Source of the DNA: Thermoplasmatota archaeon
GTDB taxonomy: Archaea; Thermoplasmatota; Thermoplasmata; Thermoplasmatales; Thermoplasmataceae
Assembly: GCA_023488885.1 (NCBI GenBank)
Contig: JAMDDH010000007.1
Span: 1-39,989, forward strand
Direction of reading: 5' to 3'
DNA: 39,989 bases
Part shown: piece after piece, positions 10,601 through 17,490 of the stretch
Layout of the letters: each line of letters opens with the position of its first letter
Numbering within the stretch: the first letter of the stretch is position 1
The notes under the pieces: model-generated
The model's database searches: none
What the model was told of the DNA's origin: nothing
The model's input: only the letters and a program-made list of their open reading frames with translations
Made by a program: the position numbers and the translations under genes

Positions 10601-11025
10601 CTGTTCTTCTGAATAACACGGGCAATGTCAAAATTTCAGTTGCGACGGCAATTAATAACACTGAACTTAAACTGAACGGATGGAATGGAACGATTCTGCT
10701 GAACAACACAAACATCAGTTCAATTACCCTTGGATTTGGACAGTCAAAAACGGTTTATATTTCGCTCACACCCTACGGTTCAGATGCGATATCACCGCTC
10801 ACGTTCAACCTGACAACTTCCAACTCTACAACAGGATACAAAAATGTGACTGTTGGAATATCATCCCAGAATCCACCACAGATCCGTCCGTATCCTACCG
10901 GAACGAACGTTTATTCCAACTACACCGGTAACCCGTACCAGAATCTGATAATCGGAGTTATCATAATCGCAGGTTCAGTGGTTACCGGTTTGGCTGTCGC
11001 TGCTTACAGGGGGCGTAAAAAATGA
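4699..11025 (+). CDS. aglB: giant AglB/STT3-family oligosaccharyltransferase with extended extracellular tail
   Basis: This is a membrane oligosaccharyltransferase that would move lipid-linked glycans onto Asn of N-X-S/T sequons at the outer face. Residues 1-510 carry about a dozen membrane segments. The first acidic motif is D60 in GGSDPYYN, and the fifth-loop glutamate is E376 in QTIAEASAP. The signature WWDYG is at 580-584, followed by a TVADD segment. The second metal motif, usually D-x-D/H, reads GGRMHTPE (172-179), so the first Asp seems replaced. No DK/MI motif was recognised. At 2108 residues it is more than twice the usual archaeal size. The tail after about 900 holds beta-sandwich repeats: carboxypeptidase-regulatory-like units near 908-960 and 1676-1730, then NEW3/CARDB-like domains to about 2075, and a final membrane helix (about 2081-2104) with tail RGRKK. 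By eye the exported part has about 60 sequons. It overlaps the next gene by ATGA. Confidence 0.93.
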   Translation: MDIQFEPKNSISSNISKHAETIVVGILVAFYLFISNYFYWGATFSNGGGISTLPTSGGSDPYYNFIIILHILATHHQLVFDPLMNYPIGTTNPRNPFFHWFIVLIAEILSPLVGAQTAAFYAFEEFDAFFGALLIIPVYLMTKEIFGKKAAGISALLYTLMPSNLTSGILSGGRMHTPELIFAFFTIYFLEKALKSTQKVRILENLREYRTLPTKIIAFYNNNRIPTIYALMAGASMGGLMLSWQGYAYIEAIVLIYVVVQLFTNLILKRPTGYITYYTALLVILSFLMGAYYYQAIGEGPGWYNAELVIGILIVSFSGVINLVGRRPWILVLPVLLIVSVAGVLGLSYLAHPLFLRLISGDGYFIKTRVYQTIAEASAPQLGQYIGGFGIAQFLLGMAGIGYSIYLFIKRKSDELLLIIVFSLISIYMSFAAARFNVTAAPSYAILGSAMLLYFAKTVKLDEIKKRRSYVASTPAKAIKGNISWLHAVFVIFAVLLVLIPSGLFTVSASVPFNSAPQVNSEFASAIPSFLKSNNSSSFFVGGLSSGVANSSQPLSQSFAWFRTQDANLPINQKPAYLSWWDYGFQEMYQGQHPTVADDFQQGVQIAGQTLLAQNQSQILSLFIARVLQGNYANGNFTGNVSATLISTLGYQEYQILLQAEKNPAQFKDQVLSNSSIFGQYIPDVSVANLYLAFVKGELASEYGLPVLVNLYQQLIYETGNNIKYIQVNHNLFPSSGLNTGIFYAPSYLTDTPSYSSNGEIVPTQYYNIYASTNNGTFPLNKLPQGAIPTSYSITYTPQFYNTSIYRFVVGYPPSTVGETNGIPGLNSAASRNTVMPAWNMSNFEIVYESIPYNPHKNYAAYPSAWTQIPLQTAYTYQKENKGTVVLFPPTNQFVGFTDPIVAYYPGAIVQGRLTMPDGAPVPGVHATMFDQYGIPHQVTTTNSQGYYNLTGLPGNDTIIFSTGTLSPRLLIGTNTVGVKQFQVSQDQANRIPTKFNYTTGLPDYYFNINVKLQPTTLSGSTGYSYQQYPILKAGQKTPLITNPINYGNVILRNTQYGSSYNLSIIGGQYTVNNIPPGSYEASLYTNGHLFKNIQEVNVSLGGNVVYNLQVPFDVIFANLSVNGNPVTGLSLSATSSNGQVWASNVSNSSGVAKLWVSPGNYSLTISGPNVSSVPIEQSFSGWNQNTTLNLTPRISATVSIKLNNGGNTANVEFFRNGQLSEGITALSMGGGTYAANVPYGTYTIYATSGNLSYLKTTMIKSAYSQNVTLLPSSNVTITSSMAGKTQYSGNYEILNDSSPVLLENHFLLNHTWEIKIPIGAYSFAGVGITPIKIMSGFEQMTVGASTTINISLNQNSTTSTLTYDTSISKVYNSKSAVTSGIVILNHSSSPVYFSPIGKSGYTQLYYPSYLTNEFLTVSYVDPLYVGYSTQVSSNTNNIPTNIPTSPLNVTTKVKVSGLNFNPPQSMVLTLIGPNGEFNKTLSSGLGTISVQPNLYSIKLSTGIGSNIEPMSTVLSIPSNALSQYNITAREYSSINVKGASSILIFDQNGSQMPSNIVPDGTYHVYAFNQSLGVNISTVILTANTNLSVNYVNYFTIDLANSAGLSGGTYSLKSNSVAMNISTSKIQLPLGHYNISYSNRISGSSGSFSYAGSMNLSVAGNQTVKVPVSSEEYLTDLSGTLTYGGNPSEYSTVMLLNSSGAVVKTTQSNSLGQYSMTVPTGNYAMYITNNASKAGYFGTVHIPAFIPGIPINLSLKPAYLETASVNVGPSLINNDVIVSAGGGNYAFNSSVDQILLPLGNYTFTSSISSSEIAYNGTIISVSYSESKGIFVNADSTISLTLQKVIYHDFSVHLKSAVASVNGSKEFTYNYSLFNAGNSAENVTVIPGSNSWTFNETKKYIQPGQTVNLTANVSMTGNVAAGKQQIPLKIEYNGGSKMQYLPVNVLPILNYSASQKGLSFSDGNKVVIPVLLNNTGNVKISVATAINNTELKLNGWNGTILLNNTNISSITLGFGQSKTVYISLTPYGSDAISPLTFNLTTSNSTTGYKNVTVGISSQNPPQIRPYPTGTNVYSNYTGNPYQNLIIGVIIIAGSVVTGLAVAAYRGRKK

Positions 11026-11810
11026 ATAAATTAGCGGGAATACTCGGTATTATCTTTATACTTTTCCTCGCCCCGGCTGTTGCAGTAGGCTCATCACCTC
11101 AATACGTGCCACCATTTTCCTCTCAAATAGCCGCTCCATCTTTTACATCAACAGGACAGAATTTTACATTGTACGTTAATGACAGTGCAGGATTCACGAA
11201 TTACTCAGTAACCGTGTACATGTCTGGAGAGAATCTTACCGGGGCAAGCCCTTTATCATCATATCACAATTTCAAGGCATCGAATCCAGACTTTGTTGTT
11301 AACGTTACCGCTCCGCAGGCAGCACAAACCATTTACTTCCTGATTGTATCAGCCGCAGATTATGGTTCTTCGCATGTGGTAAGGAAGGATTCTTACCAGA
11401 TTAGCGTCATAACCCCAATTATATTGCATGCTGAAGTCAAGAATCAGGGTACTCTGCCGATATACAATCTCAGCTTGGACTTTACACTAAGCGATTCGTC
11501 AGGTATCATTTATCAGGGACACAAAACTGTCAGCAAGATACTTCCCGGCCAAACTGTCTCAGTCAGCCTCACATATACAAACAATCAATTGAAGAACGGA
11601 GAATACAGCCTTAACGTTTCATCTCAAAATCCGCTGGTGAAGATAAATGGGCAAACCAGTTCATCAACGACAAACTTTTATTACGGGGAGCCGCCTAATT
11701 ATAACTGGATATTTTACGTAGCTGCGGGTGTGGCCATATTTATGGTCTTTTTCGCCCTTTCAGCCGGGAGAAGACCAACTACTGCAAGCCGCCCGAAATG
11801 GAAAAAATGA
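11022..11810 (+). CDS. membrane-anchored CARDB/NEW3-like surface protein coupled to the oligosaccharyltransferase
   Basis: This 262-residue protein begins with a signal peptide (residues 1-22, LAGILGIIFILFLAPAVAVG), continues with an extracellular beta-sandwich region, and ends in one membrane helix (about 229-249) with the basic tail RPTTASRPKWKK. The middle (about 130-215) reads LHAEVKNQGTLPIYNLSLDFTL...ILPGQTVSVSLTYTNNQLKNGEYSLNV, typical of CARDB/NEW3-like domains. The same type of domain and the same tail topology close the preceding giant oligosaccharyltransferase. Its ATG overlaps that gene's TGA (ATGA), so the two should be co-translated. A role as accessory subunit or dedicated substrate is inferred; no characterised homologue is recognised. 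Several N-X-S/T sequons are present (for example NFT, NLT, NVT). Confidence 0.7.
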   Translation: MNKLAGILGIIFILFLAPAVAVGSSPQYVPPFSSQIAAPSFTSTGQNFTLYVNDSAGFTNYSVTVYMSGENLTGASPLSSYHNFKASNPDFVVNVTAPQAAQTIYFLIVSAADYGSSHVVRKDSYQISVITPIILHAEVKNQGTLPIYNLSLDFTLSDSSGIIYQGHKTVSKILPGQTVSVSLTYTNNQLKNGEYSLNVSSQNPLVKINGQTSSSTTNFYYGEPPNYNWIFYVAAGVAIFMVFFALSAGRRPTTASRPKWKK

Positions 11811-11813
11811 AAA

Positions 11814-12464
11814 TTAGCTTATGATGCTTTTGAGGGTCGTAAATTCTCTCTCATAAGCTGTTTTTCTACTTTGATTGGAAAGCACGTTCTCGGAAACTCT
11901 ATACATCTTATCTATTTGGGCAATTCTTGCTGCTGATAGTGCGTTGTCATGGATCTTGTGCGGGAAGCTAGTATTTTTCTCGTCGACTACAGTAATTCTA
12001 AGGTGCAGGTCTTTCAGAGTTTTTATTATGTTATCCCTGTTAGGCGCATCTCCGTTTCCAACCTTTACTTCAAGATCCTTGTACATGTAAGAATTGATTA
12101 TGCTGTGTATGTCCGCACCAAGTTTATCCAGGGCAGGACATTCATAAGCTTCTGTAAGTATATTATCTGCGAATACTGCCACCCCGGGGTAAGGGCCAGG
12201 ATCTATTCCGATGACGAGACTCTCAAAGGAATCTTTCGAAACAAATGTACACAGTGATTTACGCAGGGCATCTTCAGGTTTATCAGACTTTATCTGGTTC
12301 GTCAAGGATACTTCATCCCTTGAGCTGCTAAGGATAACGGAGACATCTGATGGTACATCCTCGGGTGATTCCAGACTCACGAAAGGCAGCTGCCATTGCT
12401 TCAACAATTGAATCACGTCATGGTAAAACTTAAAATCCATTGTGAAGACTCCGATACGAGCCAT
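11814..12464 (-). CDS. predicted RNase H-fold (RuvC-like) protein
   Basis: The 216-residue protein has an N-terminal alpha/beta segment (1-80), then a core typical of the RNase H/RuvC fold. The first strand is LVIGIDPGPYPGVAVF with acidic D88, followed by VKVGNGDAPNRDNIIKTL (D139), TVVDEKN (D161, E162), and a terminal helix KIHDNALSAARIA with D173, which matches the usual place of the last catalytic Asp. A metal-dependent nuclease of the resolvase superfamily is plausible, but activity is unproven and the exact family is not recognised. It is the last gene of the rps15-recJ-like operon, 53 nt after the RecJ-like stop codon, and its association with a DHH exonuclease suggests DNA or RNA processing. 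It ends 3 nt from the convergent surface-protein gene. A second ATG, four bases further upstream and out of frame, was not used. Confidence 0.6.
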   Translation of the reverse strand: MARIGVFTMDFKFYHDVIQLLKQWQLPFVSLESPEDVPSDVSVILSSSRDEVSLTNQIKSDKPEDALRKSLCTFVSKDSFESLVIGIDPGPYPGVAVFADNILTEAYECPALDKLGADIHSIINSYMYKDLEVKVGNGDAPNRDNIIKTLKDLHLRITVVDEKNTSFPHKIHDNALSAARIAQIDKMYRVSENVLSNQSRKTAYEREFTTLKSIIS

Positions 12465-12517
12465 TCATCTTATAATCTTTCATTGACTTAAATCTTTTCA
12501 GTGACAAAAACCAAAAT

Positions 12518-13846
12518 TCAAAATTGTTCTCCTATCAGGCGGTTGGCAATTTCCACAAACTGCTTCTCTTTTCCCCTCGGTATGACTGCCCCTGCGGCTA
12601 TATCGTGCCCCCCTCCTGATCCACCCACCTCAAGAGCGCTTTCTTTCATGATGTTAGATAAGTTGAGACCATACTGAACCTGTCTGCGGGTGCCACGTGA
12701 AGAAACCTTGGTGTCATGGTTTCCGACGTTAAAGCCAATCAGCGGCTTATCCTGCTTAAGGAGGTAGAGCATCAGGATTCCGCTAATGGCACCTGCCATT
12801 TCAGACTCCGGTGCGTAAAAGTATCTTACGTTTTCCTCCTCGTAAATGTCCTTGAATGCCCTGTAAGTATATTCGATCAGCTTTGTCTTGAAAATGCGCC
12901 AGTTGTTCACCATTTCCTCTCTATAAGAGGTATCCCCAAGAAAATACACTATGGGGACGGAATTCGATCCAATTTTTGCATTCCCGTCCACAATGGTGCT
13001 AATCTCCTTTGAAGTAAAATCAATTCTATTGAACTTTATCAGATCATTCTCCAGGTATTTCAACGCTTCCGAGCCGCAAGACTGTGAAAGAAGTCTTATT
13101 GAGAGGAATTCAACAAGGTTTCTCTTCTCATCCTCAGTCAGCGCAAAAATTCCTTTGCCGGAGTCTATGCCAAGTGCCTCAAGACTGGCTTTTACGTTGT
13201 CCGGTTTGCCCGTCAGGTCAAAAAAGAAAGGGTCCGTGGAATAGGTTATACCATCCAGAATGGTAGGCCCTTCTAGATTCAGGGTATGCTCATGCTTGAG
13301 ATCGGAGCCGTAATGTTCCATTATCGTTTTGTTAAGGCCGGACAATCCGCCTATATCCTGTTTATCAGATATTGCTCCGGATAGCATGAAAGGCAGAAGA
13401 TCCGCATTTTGCTCATTCATGGCAAGGGCCATTAGAAAAGCCATCGAAGCACCACATGCTTCCCTTGTGCCGTCAATTCCAAACTTCCTTGCATTGATGT
13501 TTAGGCCCCTGAAATCATTGTCTGCAAAGAAGTGATGATCAAGTATCACCACATTGGACGATTCAATAATATGCTGTGATTGGTCTGATCCGGCATCAAC
13601 CACAATAGTAAATACGTCCGGGAACTCGGCTATCCTCGCATTAAAACTTTTGCCATCCAGACTTTTTATGAATCCAAGATGAAATTTAATTCCAGCCCTT
13701 CTTAGCGCAGTGGTAAGTATTATTGCTGCGCTGCCACCGTCACCATCATAATGTGCCAGTATCCTGACATATTTGTTTTCAAGTATCCGGGCTGATCCTT
13801 CCTTTAGTAAATTATAAAATTCCGGATCGATTATTTCTTTCAGCAT
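12518..13846 (-). CDS. archaeal RecJ-like DHH/DHHA1 phosphoesterase
   Basis: This 442-residue protein has the order DHH then DHHA1. Visible metal motifs are H32-x-D34-x-D36 (AHYDGDG), D84 (VVDAG), D103-H104-H105 (ILDHHF) and D160 (ISDKQDIGG). The DHHA1 domain ends with the glycine-rich substrate motif GGSGGGHDIAAGAVIP near residue 412-427. These are the motifs of archaeal RecJ homologues, which are 5'-3' DNA/RNA exonucleases; some associate with the CMG helicase through GINS (GAN), others act on RNA. All catalytic residues are intact. Only 4 nt separate it from the rps15 stop codon, a pairing familiar in archaeal genomes, so it is co-transcribed with the ribosomal protein. Which RecJ paralogue this is cannot be settled here. 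Confidence 0.88.
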   Translation of the reverse strand: MLKEIIDPEFYNLLKEGSARILENKYVRILAHYDGDGGSAAIILTTALRRAGIKFHLGFIKSLDGKSFNARIAEFPDVFTIVVDAGSDQSQHIIESSNVVILDHHFFADNDFRGLNINARKFGIDGTREACGASMAFLMALAMNEQNADLLPFMLSGAISDKQDIGGLSGLNKTIMEHYGSDLKHEHTLNLEGPTILDGITYSTDPFFFDLTGKPDNVKASLEALGIDSGKGIFALTEDEKRNLVEFLSIRLLSQSCGSEALKYLENDLIKFNRIDFTSKEISTIVDGNAKIGSNSVPIVYFLGDTSYREEMVNNWRIFKTKLIEYTYRAFKDIYEEENVRYFYAPESEMAGAISGILMLYLLKQDKPLIGFNVGNHDTKVSSRGTRRQVQYGLNLSNIMKESALEVGGSGGGHDIAAGAVIPRGKEKQFVEIANRLIGEQF

Positions 13847-13850
13847 CTGA

Positions 13851-14288
13851 CTATAGGACCTTGGCTAGATTCCATTCACGCGAAAGGTACCCCTCTCTCT
13901 TGTAGTACTTTACGAGTCTGAGAATTTTTGCCATTAGTAGCATCTGACCCCTTTTGTTACTGTGATCCTTACTGTTTGCCTCGACATGTTTCGAAACATT
14001 CTGGTATTTCTTGATCAAATTCATGAGATCTTCCGGGACAGGATCAACGACTCCTGCATCTTTCAGGACAGAACCTATTTTTTTCCCCAGAACTGCTTTT
14101 GCTCCAGGTATTCCATACTGATCCCTGAGTTTTATTCCTATGTCTGACTTGCTTGATCCGGACTTCTTCATGTCAACGATCATCTTTTCTACTTCATCAT
14201 TCGTAAACTGAATCCAGTTAGGCTTTTCCTGGCTGTAAACTTTCCTTGATTTCGATTTTCCCCTCTTTCTTGTATGCATTCGTGCCAT
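13851..14288 (-). CDS. rps15: 30S ribosomal protein S15 (uS15)
   Basis: At 145 residues this has the archaeal/eukaryotic uS15 size, with the extra N-terminal domain ([16 protein letters not shown]...[22 protein letters not shown]) that the shorter bacterial protein lacks. The conserved C-terminal four-helix part follows, with [27 protein letters not shown]. It binds the central domain of 16S rRNA in the small subunit. It is the first gene of a minus-strand operon followed by a RecJ-like gene and an RNase H-fold gene. An AT-rich element on the minus strand around 14319-14331 is the likely TATA region, about 37 nt before the start, which leaves a short leader. Confidence 0.97.
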   Translation of the reverse strand: MARMHTRKRGKSKSRKVYSQEKPNWIQFTNDEVEKMIVDMKKSGSSKSDIGIKLRDQYGIPGAKAVLGKKIGSVLKDAGVVDPVPEDLMNLIKKYQNVSKHVEANSKDHSNKRGQMLLMAKILRLVKYYKREGYLSREWNLAKVL

Positions 14289-14314
14289 TTTGATCGTTAT
14301 CCTTGAGTTTACCC

Positions 14315-14384
14315 TTATCGATATAGTATTAATTTACTTTTTTATCTTAAGGTTATCGATACACCTGATAAAAACAGATATCAG
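14315..14384. promoter_or_regulatory. repeat-rich control region between rps15 and the flavoprotein gene
   Basis: Within the 186-bp divergent gap the nonamer TTATCGATA, with the palindromic core TATCGATA, occurs twice (14315-14323 and 14353-14361). It is followed by an inverted repeat CTGATA (14365-14370) / TATCAG (14379-14384). The first copy overlaps the presumed rps15 TATA region. A regulator site is likely; its protein is unknown. Confidence 0.4.
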
Positions 14385-14474
14385 TCGAAAAGGCCACAAA
14401 TGGTCATGTGTACACTGGCTCAACACTAAAGAATTATAGCTGGTTAAAACTCTGTTATCTGTGACGTGATAGCA

Positions 14475-15824
14475 ATGAGAATTATAGTAATTGGTGGGGA
14501 TGCAGCCGGAATGAGTGCAGCATCCAGAGCAAGGAGGAACTCGCCGGAAAGTGAAGTAGTTGTGTACGAAAAAGGCTCATACGTTTCTTACTCCGCCTGT
14601 GGAATGCCATTCTTCATTGGAGGGGTTGTCCCGGATTTTGATAGCCTTATTCATTATCCGTTGTCCAAATTCACCGGGGAGAGGCGAATTGACGTGCATA
14701 TCAATTCAGAGGTACTGGAAATCAATCCGGAAAGAAAAGAGGTGGCCGTGAATTCCAGTGAAGGAATGTTCTCCGATCATTATGATGCCCTGGTTATAGC
14801 CACTGGAGCCAGAGCACGTATTCCTGATGAATTTTCAGGCTTAAAAGGGGTGTACACACTCAGGACTCTCAACGAACTCAGAACCATAGAAGATGCAGTC
14901 AAATCAGCAAAAGATGCAGTAATTGTTGGAGCAGGATACATAGGCCTGGAGATGGCCGAAGCATTCACCAAGCGTGGCATCAAGGTTTCAATAATCCAGA
15001 GATCAGAAAGGATACTCAGGGGCCTTGACAGGGAAATGATGGAAACGGTGAAGGAAACCCTCAAGCGTAATGGCATAGATATCCTATTGAATTCACGGAT
15101 AGACAAGATAAATAGCGAAAATGGGAAAATTACAGGTGTAACAACAGGTTCCAGATATATCCCGGCTGATCTGCTTTTCGTCTCAGTTGGTGTGATTCCG
15201 AACAGTGAAATTGCTGTGAACGCAGGCATATTGACAGGGGTTTCCAATGCGATTAAGGTCAACGAACGCATGGAAACCAATATCAGAGGCATATATGCAG
15301 CCGGCGATGTAGCAACCACCAGGAATATGGTGAATGGGAAGGACACATATTTCCCGCTTGCCACCGGTTCAAACAAAGAAGGAAGAACTGCGGGTGAAAA
15401 TGCAGTCGGCGGCAGTGCAGAATATGCCGGCATCTGTGCAACTGAGGTAGTGAAAGTATTTGATCTGGAAATTGGCAGAGTTGGTCTGACTGACGAAGAG
15501 GCGCTGGAATCCGGCTTCAAGCCGGTATCATCCACGATAACTTCAACTTCAAAAGCTTCGTATTACCCCGGGGCGACGCCAATTACAATAAAACTCACCG
15601 CTGATCTTGGTTCACGCAGATTGATCGGAGCAAACCTGATGGGAAAAGAAGGAGTTGCAAAACGCCTTGACGTCCTGGCATCCGCGATGTATTCCAAATT
15701 GATGGTGGAAGACCTGACCAAGATTGACTATTCCTATTCACCGCCATTTTCACCGACCTGGGAACCAATAGGCGTTGCGGCAGATGTACTGCTTGGCAAA
15801 TTGAAGCGAATGGGGACTTCATGA
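14475..15824 (+). CDS. FAD-dependent NADH oxidase / CoA-disulfide reductase family protein
   Basis: This 449-residue cytosolic flavoprotein belongs to the pyridine nucleotide-disulfide oxidoreductases with a single redox cysteine. Visible are the FAD-binding GGDAAGMSAA near the N-terminus, C42 in SYSACGMPF (the active cysteine of NADH oxidases and CoA-disulfide reductases), the NAD(P)H-binding GAGYIGLEMAEAF, the second FAD motif GIYAAGDVA, and the C-terminal dimerisation domain. It either reduces CoA or other low-molecular thiol disulfides, or oxidises NADH with oxygen; sequence alone does not decide. The ATG at 14475 was preferred to a GTG at 14466 because the GTGAT at 14466-14470 then serves as a ribosome-binding site. 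It is joined by ATGA overlaps through a 26-codon ORF to glycerol kinase, so a link to redox balance during glycerol use is inferred. Confidence 0.88.
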   Translation: MRIIVIGGDAAGMSAASRARRNSPESEVVVYEKGSYVSYSACGMPFFIGGVVPDFDSLIHYPLSKFTGERRIDVHINSEVLEINPERKEVAVNSSEGMFSDHYDALVIATGARARIPDEFSGLKGVYTLRTLNELRTIEDAVKSAKDAVIVGAGYIGLEMAEAFTKRGIKVSIIQRSERILRGLDREMMETVKETLKRNGIDILLNSRIDKINSENGKITGVTTGSRYIPADLLFVSVGVIPNSEIAVNAGILTGVSNAIKVNERMETNIRGIYAAGDVATTRNMVNGKDTYFPLATGSNKEGRTAGENAVGGSAEYAGICATEVVKVFDLEIGRVGLTDEEALESGFKPVSSTITSTSKASYYPGATPITIKLTADLGSRRLIGANLMGKEGVAKRLDVLASAMYSKLMVEDLTKIDYSYSPPFSPTWEPIGVAADVLLGKLKRMGTS

Positions 15825-15901
15825 ACCAAACCGTTTTAGAATCAGGATTCCAGAAAAGCCCGGTCAGAATTAAGTACATGGAAACCCTTGAACTGCCATG
15901 A
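15821..15901 (+). CDS. 26-codon bridging ORF between flavoprotein and glycerol kinase
   Basis: This ORF starts at the ATG overlapping the flavoprotein stop (ATGA, 15821-15824) and stops in the ATGA that starts glycerol kinase (15898-15901). The peptide would be MNQTVLESGFQKSPVRIKYM plus ETLELP. It has no membrane segment or recognised motif. The exact start-stop fit at both ends makes translational coupling plausible; it may be a real microprotein or simply a ribosome relay between the two enzymes. Chance is not excluded, since no homologues can be checked here. Confidence 0.4.
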   Translation: MNQTVLESGFQKSPVRIKYMETLELP

Positions 15902-17382
15902 CCGGTGTGATTCTGGCAATTGATTCTGGTACGACTGCTGTCAAAGCTACAATATGGTCAAATTCCCTGAAACTTATAGGATCAGCTTCAGAGAAAATAT
16001 CGATGTCTTACGGTAATCAAGGTATGGCGGAGCAGGATCCAGAAGAAATATGGAATAAACAACGGAAGGTCATCAGAGACGTGATGCTTAAAACCGGTAC
16101 AGAAGCAGGTAACATAGCTTCTGTAGGAATAACTAACCAGAGGGAGACAGTAATTGCCTGGGACAAACGTGACGGTCGACCGATTCACCAGGCAATATCA
16201 TGGCAGGACCGGCGCAATAGCTCCCTGGTGGAACGGTTCAGGTCTGATCATTTTTCATTTTTCAAGTCCAAGACTGGCTTGATTCCGGACACGTATTTCA
16301 GCGCAAGCAAGATCCAATGGCTGTTAAACAACGTTCCGGGAATTGATGCACTTATTAAGGAAAACAGACTCGCAGTCGGGACAGTGGATTCATGGCTTGT
16401 GTGGAATCTTAGCGGGGGATCAGATAATGTAACTGACCCGTCCAATGCTTCCAGAACCATGCTATTCAACATTCATTCTCTGGACTGGGATCAGGAAATA
16501 CTCGACATTCTCGGGATACCATATGAAATTCTTCCAAGTGTTCTCCCGTCAGCTTCGCATATTGCAGATACCAGCACGGAAGCTGTAGGATTCAGTTCCC
16601 CGATATTTTCAATTATCGGGGATCAACAGGCTTCACTACTGGGTCACGGTTCCATGTCAAGAGGACAGACAAAAAGCAGCTACGGTACCGGGGCTTTCAT
16701 ATTGACCAATACCGGTCCCAATCCTGTGTACGACAAAAATCTTCTCACGTCCATTGCCTTTACGGACGAATCCGGTGGCAGGAATTTCTGTCTTGAAGGA
16801 AGCATTTTTTTAGCTGGAGGATTGATGGAATGGCTTAGAAAGTCAATCAAGATAGATTTCAATGACGACGACATCACTGAAATAACATCAAGAGTCCTGA
16901 AGAATCCGGGCCTGTATTTTGTGAACTCCCTTCAGGGGCTCGGCGCTCCTTACTGGGACCCGAATATGAGGGGAGCGATAGTGGGTCTCAATTACGCGAC
17001 ATCCAAGGAGGATTTACTTGTGTCCGCCATCGCTTCAATAGCCTACAGAACTAAGGATATCCTCAGGGCTTTTGAGGCATCTCTGAAAATTGATATAAAC
17101 GGACTCAGGATCGACGGAGGATTAACAAACAACCCAGAGTTCAACCAGTTTCTTGCGGACATATTGGGTATTCCCATTACAGTTCCAGCTAACTCAGGAA
17201 GCATTACTGCAAAAGGGGCTGCGGCGCTTTCCTTGGCTGTTTTTGAACAAATTCCGATCAGTGAAGTTGGAAAGTTCCTGAATGAATCCGGCGAATCTTA
17301 CTCCCCAGAAATAGACAGGGCCATAGGTGACCGGATTTACCATGGATGGCAAAAGACTCTCGGTAGACTCAAAGACCTCTGA
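15898..17382 (+). CDS. glpK: glycerol kinase
   Basis: This 494-residue FGGY-family kinase phosphorylates glycerol with ATP to sn-glycerol-3-phosphate. Characteristic pieces are the N-terminal phosphate-binding loop AIDSGTTAVKA, the glycerol-binding segments ITNQRET and ISWQDRR, the motif DTYFSASKIQWLL, GDQQASLLGHG in the second domain, and the C-terminal catalytic/adenosine region LRIDGGLTNNPEFNQFLADILG. Length is normal and all segments look intact. It is coupled through the bridging ORF to the flavoprotein and followed 108 bp later by an MFS transporter with its own TATA box. Archaeal membrane lipids use sn-glycerol-1-phosphate, so its product is expected to feed catabolism through the G3P dehydrogenase encoded at 19322-20593. 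Confidence 0.96.
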   Translation: MTGVILAIDSGTTAVKATIWSNSLKLIGSASEKISMSYGNQGMAEQDPEEIWNKQRKVIRDVMLKTGTEAGNIASVGITNQRETVIAWDKRDGRPIHQAISWQDRRNSSLVERFRSDHFSFFKSKTGLIPDTYFSASKIQWLLNNVPGIDALIKENRLAVGTVDSWLVWNLSGGSDNVTDPSNASRTMLFNIHSLDWDQEILDILGIPYEILPSVLPSASHIADTSTEAVGFSSPIFSIIGDQQASLLGHGSMSRGQTKSSYGTGAFILTNTGPNPVYDKNLLTSIAFTDESGGRNFCLEGSIFLAGGLMEWLRKSIKIDFNDDDITEITSRVLKNPGLYFVNSLQGLGAPYWDPNMRGAIVGLNYATSKEDLLVSAIASIAYRTKDILRAFEASLKIDINGLRIDGGLTNNPEFNQFLADILGIPITVPANSGSITAKGAAALSLAVFEQIPISEVGKFLNESGESYSPEIDRAIGDRIYHGWQKTLGRLKDL

Positions 17383-17457
17383 GGAGATTGGAACAAGTTA
17401 CTACTTCTTTGAAATTAACCTCATCTGGATATATATTCTATAGTATTTCGATACAGA

Positions 17458-17470
17458 AAAATTAAAAAGC
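17458..17470 (+). promoter_or_regulatory. TATA-like box of the MFS transporter gene
   Basis: AAATTAAAAAGC is centred about 27 nt before the ATG at 17491, suggesting a leaderless transcript separate from glpK. Confidence 0.45.
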
Positions 17471-17490
17471 TGATATTTGTAAGGCACAAG

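Noticed and set aside
14780-15535. Minus-strand 251-residue open frame inside the flavoprotein gene
   Set aside because: It lies antisense to a gene with clear FAD and NAD motifs, has a Ser/Pro/Thr-rich composition typical of a shadow frame, and shows no promoter.
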